This document shows, piece after piece, positions 57,820 through 64,000 of a stretch of DNA of 64,000 nt. How positions within the stretch are numbered: position 1 is the stretch's first letter; the number at the start of each line of letters is the position of its first letter. Position numbers and translations under genes: made by a program. Source of the DNA: Oceanibium sediminis (GTDB taxonomy: Bacteria; Pseudomonadota; Alphaproteobacteria; Rhodobacterales; Rhodobacteraceae). Below the pieces are notes generated by a model. That model was not told where the DNA came from and made no database searches. It saw nothing but the letters and a program-made list of their open reading frames with translations. The stretch is taken from positions 868,001 to 932,000 of the forward strand of contig NZ_QGNX01000001.1 in NCBI RefSeq assembly GCF_003265325.1. Reading direction: 5' to 3'.

Positions 57820-59907
57820 ATGGATGATGATGAGGATTTCCGCTCGCTGTTCTTCTCCGAAGCGCGTGAATTGCTGGAGCAGTTGCAGGAGCATCTGAAC
57901 CTGCTCGCGGAAGACGCGGGCGACGATGAAACCGTTCACGCCGCTTTCCGTGCGGTGCACTCGGTCAAGGGGGGGGCTGCGGCCTTCGGCTTCGACGTAC
58001 TGATCGGCTTCGCGCATATTTTCGAAACCGTCATGGACAGGATCCGCAGCGGCACGATGCAGTTGGACGGTTCGCTGGCGCAGACGCTTCTGCGCTCCGG
58101 CGACGTGATGCAGATCCTTGTCGAGAACACCGAAAGTGGGTCCGAGGATTCCGTGCCCGGCATGGCCAGGCTTCAGGCGGAACTGGAAGCGCTCGCCGGG
58201 GTGGAACCCTCGGCGGCGGCTGAACCCGCCGCCGGTGACGATTCGCCCTCCGCGGACAGCGATCTCGACGAAGACGCGGTGCCCGAGGCGAGCGAAATCA
58301 TCGTGCGGATCACCCCGGACGAAAGCTTCGCCGAAGCCGGTCACGACATGGTGCGCCTGATTCGCTCTGCCCGGGAAAAGGGCCTGTCAGAGGTGCATGT
58401 CGAGGGGCAGGTTCCCCCGGTCACCACCTTCGATCCGCGCCAGAACCCCCTGACCTGGGAACTGGTTTTCCACACCGAAGGGCCGGTTGCGGCGCTCAGG
58501 TCGTTCTTCACCATCTATGAACACGCGGCCCAGGTGGAATTCCTCGACTCTTCCGACGATTACCTGGAAGAGGACTTAGACGCCTCTGATGACAGCCAGG
58601 CGCAGGACGCACCCGCCGGTGACGCAGAGCCGGACACCGATCCGGCCCGCGGCAGCCTCGCCGCGCCCAATGCCGACGCCTCCGGCGAATCTGGCTCCGC
58701 CCAGAAACGGGGCGAGGCCGCGAAATCCCTTCGGGTGGAGATCTCGCGCATCGACCGCTTGGTGAACCTCGTCGGGGAAATGCTGATCACGCAAGCGGCG
58801 CTGGGCCAGCAGACCGCCGATATCGAGAACCGCGAAATGGCCGACGTGGCGCTTGCCGTCGATACGATGTCGCGCCAGCTGCGCGAGTTGCAGGAAAGCG
58901 TCATGGCGATCCGCGCGCAACCCGTGAAATCGGTCTTCCGCCGGATGCCCCGCGTGGTCCGCGACCTGTCCGAGAAGCTCGGCAAGGAAGCGCGGCTTGA
59001 GCTACACGGCGAGCACACGGAAGTGGACGCGACGGTGATCGAGGAACTGACCGAGCCGTTGACGCACATGATCCGGAACGCCATGGACCATGGCCTCGAA
59101 TCCAACGATGAGCGCGACACGCTGGACAAGCCCCGCGTCGGGCGCATCCGCCTTGCCGCCGAACACAAGGGTGAGCGGGTGATCATCACGGTCGAGGATG
59201 ACGGGCGCGGCGTAAACCGGGAACGCGTCTTCGCCAAGGCCCTCGAACGGGGCCTGGTGCAGCCCGATGACCGGCTTTCGCCGCCCGAAATCGATATGCT
59301 GATCTTCCACCCCGGCTTTTCCACCGCGCAGGAGGTGTCTTCCGTCTCAGGTCGCGGCGTCGGGATGGACGTGGTGAAGCGCAAGATCCAGTCGCTCGGC
59401 GGACGCTTCGCGATGACCTCCGAGCCGGGCAAAGGCACGAAGTTCGTCATCACGCTGCCGCTGACGCTGGCCGTGATGGACGGGATGACCGTCAGCGTGG
59501 CGGATCAGAAGTACATCCTGCCGCTGTCCACGGTGGTGGAGGCGTTGCACGTCACCCGCGACAACGGCCGCCGCCTGCCCGATGGCACCCACCTGCTGGA
59601 ACGCCGGGGGGAGTATCTGAAGCTGCTTTCCCTGCGTCATGCCCTTGACCTGCCCCCGCGTGAGCAGGGCACGGAAATGGCCATCGTCGTGGACACCGAG
59701 ACATCCGGCCTGATCGCGCTGACGGTGGACGAACTGATCGGCCAGCGCCAGATCGTGCTGAAGTCCCTGGAAGCGAACTTCAAGAAGATCAACGGCATAT
59801 CCGGCGCGACGATCCTGGGTGACGGCCAGGTCGCACTGATCCTCGATATCCCGGCCCTGATGAACATCTCGCCGAAGACCGGCGCCCCAGCGGAGGTACT
59901 CCATTGA
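57820..59907 (+). CDS. cheA: Chemotaxis histidine kinase CheA
   Basis: A 695-residue kinase. The P1 Hpt domain carries phospho-His H47 (AVHSVKGG). After an acidic, Ala-rich linker, a P2-like domain spans about 165-250 (EIIVRITPDESF onward), then a second acidic linker. P3 starts near LRVEISRIDRLVNLVGEMLI; the P4 ATPase has N-box HMIRNAMDHGLES, G1 VEDDGRGV and GRGVGMDVV; P5 is the CheW-like end. The start is ATG 57820 with GAGGGAG. It phosphorylates CheY1, CheY2 and CheB. Its stop overlaps the cheW TTG. Confidence 0.96.
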   Translation: MDDDEDFRSLFFSEARELLEQLQEHLNLLAEDAGDDETVHAAFRAVHSVKGGAAAFGFDVLIGFAHIFETVMDRIRSGTMQLDGSLAQTLLRSGDVMQILVENTESGSEDSVPGMARLQAELEALAGVEPSAAAEPAAGDDSPSADSDLDEDAVPEASEIIVRITPDESFAEAGHDMVRLIRSAREKGLSEVHVEGQVPPVTTFDPRQNPLTWELVFHTEGPVAALRSFFTIYEHAAQVEFLDSSDDYLEEDLDASDDSQAQDAPAGDAEPDTDPARGSLAAPNADASGESGSAQKRGEAAKSLRVEISRIDRLVNLVGEMLITQAALGQQTADIENREMADVALAVDTMSRQLRELQESVMAIRAQPVKSVFRRMPRVVRDLSEKLGKEARLELHGEHTEVDATVIEELTEPLTHMIRNAMDHGLESNDERDTLDKPRVGRIRLAAEHKGERVIITVEDDGRGVNRERVFAKALERGLVQPDDRLSPPEIDMLIFHPGFSTAQEVSSVSGRGVGMDVVKRKIQSLGGRFAMTSEPGKGTKFVITLPLTLAVMDGMTVSVADQKYILPLSTVVEALHVTRDNGRRLPDGTHLLERRGEYLKLLSLRHALDLPPREQGTEMAIVVDTETSGLIALTVDELIGQRQIVLKSLEANFKKINGISGATILGDGQVALILDIPALMNISPKTGAPAEVLH

Positions 59908-60407
59908 ATATTGCAGTCGACACCATCGCCACCAGCCCCTCTTCCGACGCTGCCAAGGCTGGCGCCGTGCGCCAATACGTGACCTTCCTGGTCGATGACA
60001 GCGTCTACGGCGTGGACATCAAGCTTGTGCGTGAAATCAAGCAATGGACGGCCACGACGGTTCTGCCCAATCAGCCCGCCCATACCAAGGGTGTCCTGAA
60101 CCTGCGCGGCACCATCGTGCCGGTCCATGACCTACGTGCCCGCTTCGGCGGCCCGCTGACCGAACCGACGGAAAACCATGTCGTGGTGATCGTCTGGATC
60201 GGCACCAAAACCGTGGGTATCCTCGTGGACGCGGTGTCTGACATCATCGGCGTTCCAAGCGATGAGATCCGCCCGGCGCCCTCCGCCGACGGTGAACCCG
60301 GTGGCGGAGATGCGACGATCTGGGGCCTGGTTTCCGCCCAGACCGGCATGGTCGCACTCCTGGACCTGAACACGATGTTCCCATCGGATGAGGGCGACAT
60401 CGGATGA
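59904..60407 (+). CDS. cheW: Chemotaxis coupling protein CheW
   Basis: A 167-residue adaptor linking receptors to CheA. It begins at TTG 59904, overlapping the cheA stop (TTGA). The VRQYVTFLVDDSVYGVDIKLVREIKQW and LNLRGTIVPVHDLRARFG segments are the two conserved SH3-like lobes. The N-terminal 22 residues are a Ser/Ala-rich extension. Confidence 0.95.
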   Translation: MNIAVDTIATSPSSDAAKAGAVRQYVTFLVDDSVYGVDIKLVREIKQWTATTVLPNQPAHTKGVLNLRGTIVPVHDLRARFGGPLTEPTENHVVVIVWIGTKTVGILVDAVSDIIGVPSDEIRPAPSADGEPGGGDATIWGLVSAQTGMVALLDLNTMFPSDEGDIG

Positions 60408-60420
60408 AAGCCTCACGACC

Positions 60421-61278
60421 ATGACCGCAACTTCATTGCCTGCCCCGGCGCCCGTGTCGCCCGCAGAAGGCGTGGCGCCCATGACCGCGCGCGATTTCGA
60501 GCGTGTGGCGGCTCGGATTCACCGCATGGCGGGCATTGTCCTGGAGCCACACAAAAAGCAGATGATCTATTCGCGTCTGTCACGGCGCCTGCGCGCCCGC
60601 GGGATGACGAAGTTCCAGACCTACCTCGACCTGTTGGACGACGGGTCGGACCCCGAGGAGTTGCAGGCATTCGTCAACACTCTAACGACCAACCTGACAT
60701 CCCTGTTTCGAGAGGCGCACCACTTTGGTCACCTCGAATCGCATGTGCTGGCTGAGCTGAAGGGCCGCGCGAACCCCAGGCTGCGCATCTGGTCGGCGGG
60801 CTGTTCCAGCGGTGAGGAGCCCTATTCGGTTGCGTTGAGCATCCTGGAAACCCTCGGCCAGATCCCGGGCGACGTGATGATCCTCGCCACCGACCTGGAC
60901 ACAAGGATTCTGGAAACCGGGCGCGCCGGGCTTTACCGCGCGGACAAGGTCGCCAATAGCCCCAAGCGCTATGCGCGGCACCTGATCACCCGGGACGCAC
61001 AGACAGTCGCGATGCCGCCGGCGGCGCGAAAGGCGATCAGTTTCCGGCGATTGAACCTCCTCGAGCCTTGGCCGATGAACGGTCTGTTCAAGGTGATCTT
61101 CTGCCGGAACGTGCTGATCTACTTCGATTCCGCGACCAAGGCGTCGCTGGTCAACCGGCTGGCGGAGCGGTTGGAGCCCGGAGGCTTCCTTTACCTCGGG
61201 CATTCAGAGTCGCTGCTGGGGCAGCACCCGCTGCTCGATAGCTGCGGCGATACGATCTACCGGCGGAGGGACGCATGA
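60421..61278 (+). CDS. cheR: Chemoreceptor methyltransferase CheR
   Basis: A 285-residue SAM-dependent methyltransferase. The N-terminal helical domain (HRMAGIVLEPHKKQMIYSRLSRRLRARGM) is followed by the SAM site RIWSAGCSSGEEPYSVAL and VIFCRNVLIYFD. It methylates receptor glutamates. The start is uncertain: ATG 60421 is favoured, ATG 60388 inside cheW and ATG 60481 are alternatives, and none has a strong ribosome site. Confidence 0.94.
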   Translation: MTATSLPAPAPVSPAEGVAPMTARDFERVAARIHRMAGIVLEPHKKQMIYSRLSRRLRARGMTKFQTYLDLLDDGSDPEELQAFVNTLTTNLTSLFREAHHFGHLESHVLAELKGRANPRLRIWSAGCSSGEEPYSVALSILETLGQIPGDVMILATDLDTRILETGRAGLYRADKVANSPKRYARHLITRDAQTVAMPPAARKAISFRRLNLLEPWPMNGLFKVIFCRNVLIYFDSATKASLVNRLAERLEPGGFLYLGHSESLLGQHPLLDSCGDTIYRRRDA

Positions 61279-61865
61279 GCCCGCTGATTCTCGCCGAAGA
61301 TGGCAGCCATTTCGACCACCGTGTCGGCGCCCGTGTTCACCAAGTCCTGCCCGGGGATCACCTTGTCATCGCGGACCCCGATGCCGCGGTCTGCACGTTG
61401 CTCGGCTCATGCGTAGCGGCCTGTATCCGCGATACGACCACCGGTGTCGGCGGGCTGAACCATTTCCTGTTGCCGGGTTCGGATCAGAGCCAGTCGGCGC
61501 GCTACGGCGCCTTCGCGATGGAGGTTCTGATCAACGAGATCCTCGGTCAGGGCGGGCGGCGCGAACGGTTGGAGGCGAAGATCTTCGGCGCGGCGGAAAG
61601 CATCAGCGGCAGCCACAGCCGAAGCGTCGGCTCGAAGAACGCCGCTTTCGCCCGCCACTACCTGGAAACCGAGGGCATACCCGTCGTGGCCGCGGACTTG
61701 GGGGGGACCTCCGGACGACGGATCTACTACTTCCCGAGCACGGGAATGGTGCGCGTGCAGTACCTGGCCGCGCTGGAGTCGCGGGCTGCCGAAGCGCAGG
61801 AAGCCCGGTATCGTAAAACCCTGGGATCGGCACCGGTTGCAGGGGCTGTGGAGTTGTTCGGATGA
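61275..61865 (+). CDS. cheD: Chemoreceptor glutamine deamidase CheD
   Basis: A 196-residue protein with the CheD triad: Cys in TLLGSCVAACI, His in GGLNHFLLPG and Thr in the following GGTSGRRIYYFP region. It deamidates receptor glutamines and can respond to CheY-P. Its ATG overlaps the cheR stop and its own stop overlaps cheB (ATGA both). It is placed between cheR and cheB here, whereas it follows cheY2 in the S. meliloti operon. Confidence 0.95.
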   Translation: MSPLILAEDGSHFDHRVGARVHQVLPGDHLVIADPDAAVCTLLGSCVAACIRDTTTGVGGLNHFLLPGSDQSQSARYGAFAMEVLINEILGQGGRRERLEAKIFGAAESISGSHSRSVGSKNAAFARHYLETEGIPVVAADLGGTSGRRIYYFPSTGMVRVQYLAALESRAAEAQEARYRKTLGSAPVAGAVELFG

Positions 61866-62959
61866 ATCATGGCCGCCCAAGCGGGCATACGCGCGTAATT
61901 GTTGTCGATGACAGCCGGCTCATGCGCCGCATGATCGTGGCAGGGCTCGAAACCGACCCGGATATCACCGTCGTGGCGGAGGCGGCGGATACGGTGGAGG
62001 CGCGGCGGCTTATCCGCGAACTTGATCCCGATGTCATCACGCTGGACGTCGAGATGCCGGGAATGAACGGCATCGACTTTCTGAAGAAGATCATGGAGCT
62101 GCGACCGATGCCCGTGGTGATGGTTTCCACCCTCACCGCATCCGGTACGGATGTGACGCTGTCCGCGCTGGAAATCGGGGCGGTGGAAGCCATCGCCAAA
62201 CCGGCTGGGCGCGACGCCGTGGCGCGGTTTTCGCAGGCGCTTCGAGAAAAGGTGCGGCTCGCGCATGGATCGAAGGTTCATCCATCCGGCGCGGCCGCAC
62301 GCAAAAGCGTCGTCCCGCGTGCGCGCCCCGCGCCGATGCAGCGCCGCCCAGGCCCGGCAAGGCGCCGGCGGGTCGATTTGATCGCCCTCGGTGCGTCTAC
62401 CGGCGGGGTCAATGCGCTGACACAGGTGCTGGAGGGGCTCCCCGCGGGAACGCCGCCGATCCTGGTCACCCAGCACATGCCCGCGCTTTTCGCCGAGCGG
62501 TTTGCGTCGCGCTTGAATGCAATTCTGCCCCACGACGTGGCCATCGGCGGCGAGGAGGAGATCCTGCGGCCCGGCCAGATCAGGATCGCACCGGGTGAGA
62601 ACCACCTTGCCCTCTACCGGGATGGCGCGGTGTTCAGAACGCGCCTGGATCCGTCCGGTCCGATCTCGGGGCACAAGCCGTCGGTGGATGTCCTGTTCAA
62701 TTCCGTCTCGACCTCGGTCGGGGGGAATGCCCTGGGCGTGATCCTGACCGGCATGGGCCGGGACGGGGCCGCGGGGCTGCGCGCGATGCGCAAGGCCGGG
62801 GCCTATTGTATCGGGCAGAATGAGAACAGCTGCGTGGTCTACGGGATGCCGCGCGCCGCGCGGGACCTGGACGCCGTGGACGAGGAGCTTGCCCTTGGCC
62901 AGATTCCCCTGCGGATTTGTGAAATTCTTAACCCGCAGGGCGTATCCACGCTTGCATAA
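61862..62959 (+). CDS. cheB: Chemoreceptor methylesterase CheB
   Basis: A 365-residue two-domain protein. The receiver has D62 (ITLDVEMPGMNG) and the acidic pair in VVDDSRLM; an Ala/Arg/Pro-rich linker lies near 150-170. The esterase domain has Ser in ALGASTGGVNAL, His in LVTQHMPALFAERFA and Asp in ILTGMGRDGAAGL. It removes methyl groups from receptors and is activated by CheA. Confidence 0.96.
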   Translation: MNHGRPSGHTRVIVVDDSRLMRRMIVAGLETDPDITVVAEAADTVEARRLIRELDPDVITLDVEMPGMNGIDFLKKIMELRPMPVVMVSTLTASGTDVTLSALEIGAVEAIAKPAGRDAVARFSQALREKVRLAHGSKVHPSGAAARKSVVPRARPAPMQRRPGPARRRRVDLIALGASTGGVNALTQVLEGLPAGTPPILVTQHMPALFAERFASRLNAILPHDVAIGGEEEILRPGQIRIAPGENHLALYRDGAVFRTRLDPSGPISGHKPSVDVLFNSVSTSVGGNALGVILTGMGRDGAAGLRAMRKAGAYCIGQNENSCVVYGMPRAARDLDAVDEELALGQIPLRICEILNPQGVSTLA

Positions 62960-62981
62960 GTCTAATGAAGGAGTGGCCGCG

Positions 62982-63362
62982 ATGCCGGCAGCGAAAAGCC
63001 TGAAGATCCTTGTCGTTGATGACCAGCAGAGCATGCGGGGTCTCGCCCGGCAGTGCCTGAAGAAACTGGGCGTCATGGATGTGGCGCTTGCCGCCTCCGG
63101 CGACCAGGCGCTGGAAGTGATGGGGCAGCAGAAATTCGACGCAGTGATCTCGGATCTCAACATGCCGGGGCTGAGCGGCGTCGAACTCGCGCAGAAGATC
63201 AAGGGCCACCCGGTCCTGAAAACGACACCGGTTTTCCTGGCGACCAGCGAGTCCTACCGCGAGAAGGCCGATGACGAAACGGTGGACCATTTCGTGGCGA
63301 AGCCTTTCAGCGTGGCGGACATGCGCGAAGCGATCGAAAAGCATCTCGGCGCGCTGACCTGA
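62982..63362 (+). CDS. cheY: Second chemotaxis response regulator CheY
   Basis: A 126-residue receiver with D58 (VISDLNMPGLSG), VVDDQQSMRG, Thr/Ser in LATSESYREKA and Lys in FVAKPFSVAD. ATG 62982 has AAGGAG at ideal spacing, so it can be translated more strongly than the coupled genes. It is the last gene of the operon. In two-CheY alphaproteobacteria the second copy is usually the motor-binding one and the first a phosphate sink; that division is inferred here. Confidence 0.95.
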   Translation: MPAAKSLKILVVDDQQSMRGLARQCLKKLGVMDVALAASGDQALEVMGQQKFDAVISDLNMPGLSGVELAQKIKGHPVLKTTPVFLATSESYREKADDETVDHFVAKPFSVADMREAIEKHLGALT

Positions 63363-63433
63363 GCCCACTTGGAAGCGGGGAATGTCGGGGCCGGGGCAGA
63401 AGTGCTGGTCCCCAGGTCAATGGACTGCGGGCA

Positions 63434-63467
63434 GCCGGGGCGCGTGCCCCGGCGCCGCGCTAGCGGC
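63434..63467. other. Tandem hairpins between cheY2 and gabD
   Basis: GCCGGGGC-gcgt-GCCCCGGC (63434-63453) is immediately followed by GCCGC-gcta-GCGGC (63454-63467). They lie in the 182-bp gap and may end or stabilise the che message. No T-run follows. Confidence 0.5.
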
Positions 63468-63544
63468 TGGCTTGAACCGATGCCGCAACTGTGGTCCCTA
63501 GTCGCAAGCCCCGGGAAGGGGCACCGCGAATCGGAGGAACCCCC

Positions 63545-64000
63545 ATGCTGGACCGGAATACCAATCTCGCCGAGATGCTGAACGACCCGTCGCTGCTGGC
63601 GACAAAGGCCCTGATCGATGGCGCCTGGGTGGATGCCGACACTGGCGAGACGTTCGATGTGACCAATCCCGCACGGGGCGACGTGATCGCGCGGGTTCCC
63701 GACATGACGCGCGCCGAAGTCGCCCGCGCGATCGACGCCGCCTATATCGCGCAAAAGGACTGGGCCGCGCGCACCGGCAAGGAGCGGGGCCAGATCCTGC
63801 GGCGCTGGCATGACCTGATGGTCGAGAACGCGGACGACCTAGCCGCGATCCTGACGGCGGAAATGGGTAAGCCGCTGGGCGAGGCGAAGGGCGAAGTGCT
63901 CTATGGCGCCAGCTTCGTGGAGTGGTTCGCCGAGGAAGCCAAGCGCATCAACGGGGAAATGATCCCCGGTCACCAGCCCGACAAGCGGCTGGTGGTGATC
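63545..64000 (+). CDS. gabD: NAD(P)-dependent succinate-semialdehyde dehydrogenase, partial
   Basis: The frame begins at ATG 63545 behind GGAGG and continues through the right edge, so 152 residues are visible. The N-terminal pattern LIDGAWVDADTGETFDVTNPARGDVIARVPDM and LAAILTAEMGKPLGEAKGEVLYGASFVEWFAEEAKRINGEMIP are characteristic of GabD. The catalytic Cys and Glu lie outside the window. It converts succinate semialdehyde to succinate in GABA and related catabolism. No gabT is seen on this side. Confidence 0.92.
   Translation, partial: MLDRNTNLAEMLNDPSLLATKALIDGAWVDADTGETFDVTNPARGDVIARVPDMTRAEVARAIDAAYIAQKDWAARTGKERGQILRRWHDLMVENADDLAAILTAEMGKPLGEAKGEVLYGASFVEWFAEEAKRINGEMIPGHQPDKRLVVI

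Overview
The window looks like chromosome from a high-GC alphaproteobacterium of the Rhodobacteraceae (Roseobacter-type). This rests on very GC-rich codon use, AapJQMP- and Liv-type importers, a DUF2794 protein, a che operon ordered STAS-cheY-cheA-cheW-cheR-cheD-cheB-cheY, and an intergenic motif I associate with that family. No rRNA, tRNA, CRISPR array, prophage or insertion sequence was seen. Genes are tightly packed, many start and stop codons overlap by 1-8 nt, and only two gaps reach about 300 bp.

Layout. 1-3.7 kb (minus): a three-gene set encoding a class III nucleotidyl cyclase with TolB-like and TPR parts, a vanadium-haloperoxidase/PAP2-type enzyme with nine Ser-Ala-Tyr repeats at its N-terminus, and an S8 protease cut by the window edge. 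3.8-8.4 kb: livJHMGF. 8.5-16.3 kb: a GntR regulator heading a polar amino-acid importer (aapJQMP), a proline-racemase-like protein with an atypical Ser/Thr catalytic pair, a class IV aminotransferase and an ornithine-cyclodeaminase-like reductase. 16.4-24.3 kb: choline-sulfatase-like enzyme, sulfotransferase, enolase-superfamily enzyme, citrate-synthase-like lyase, L-idonate-type dehydrogenase, AbrB-type membrane protein and class III CoA transferase.

24.3-33.3 kb: a D-xylose operon (xylFHGBA) divergent from its ROK repressor, with a secreted propeller protein coupled to the repressor. 33.3-41.8 kb: gamma-glutamyltransferase, DUF2794, NlpC/P60 and M17 peptidases, a second sulfotransferase, a possible degenerate Hpt protein, beta-carbonic anhydrase, asd and a small exported protein. 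42-46.5 kb: a NitT/TauT-type importer coupled to a hemerythrin-like protein and followed by a di-haem peroxidase. 46.6-49.4 kb: hspQ, a Cys-based phosphatase and an MsbA-like exporter. 49.5-55.5 kb: AEC carrier, lytic-transglycosylase lipoprotein, two LysR regulators, a candidate small RNA with a strong terminator, and an OmpA/AhpD-like/GNAT set.

55.6-63.4 kb: gap, preceded by a LacI-type operator and a structured leader, then the chemotaxis operon, whose best Shine-Dalgarno sequence serves a 24-codon leader ORF rather than the STAS gene. The window ends inside a gabD-type dehydrogenase.

The most unusual items are the SAY-repeat haloperoxidase with its cyclase and protease neighbours, the candidate sRNA at about 53.2 kb, the gap leader, the che leader ORF, and GC-rich hairpins at the binding-protein/next-gene junction of all four ABC importers.
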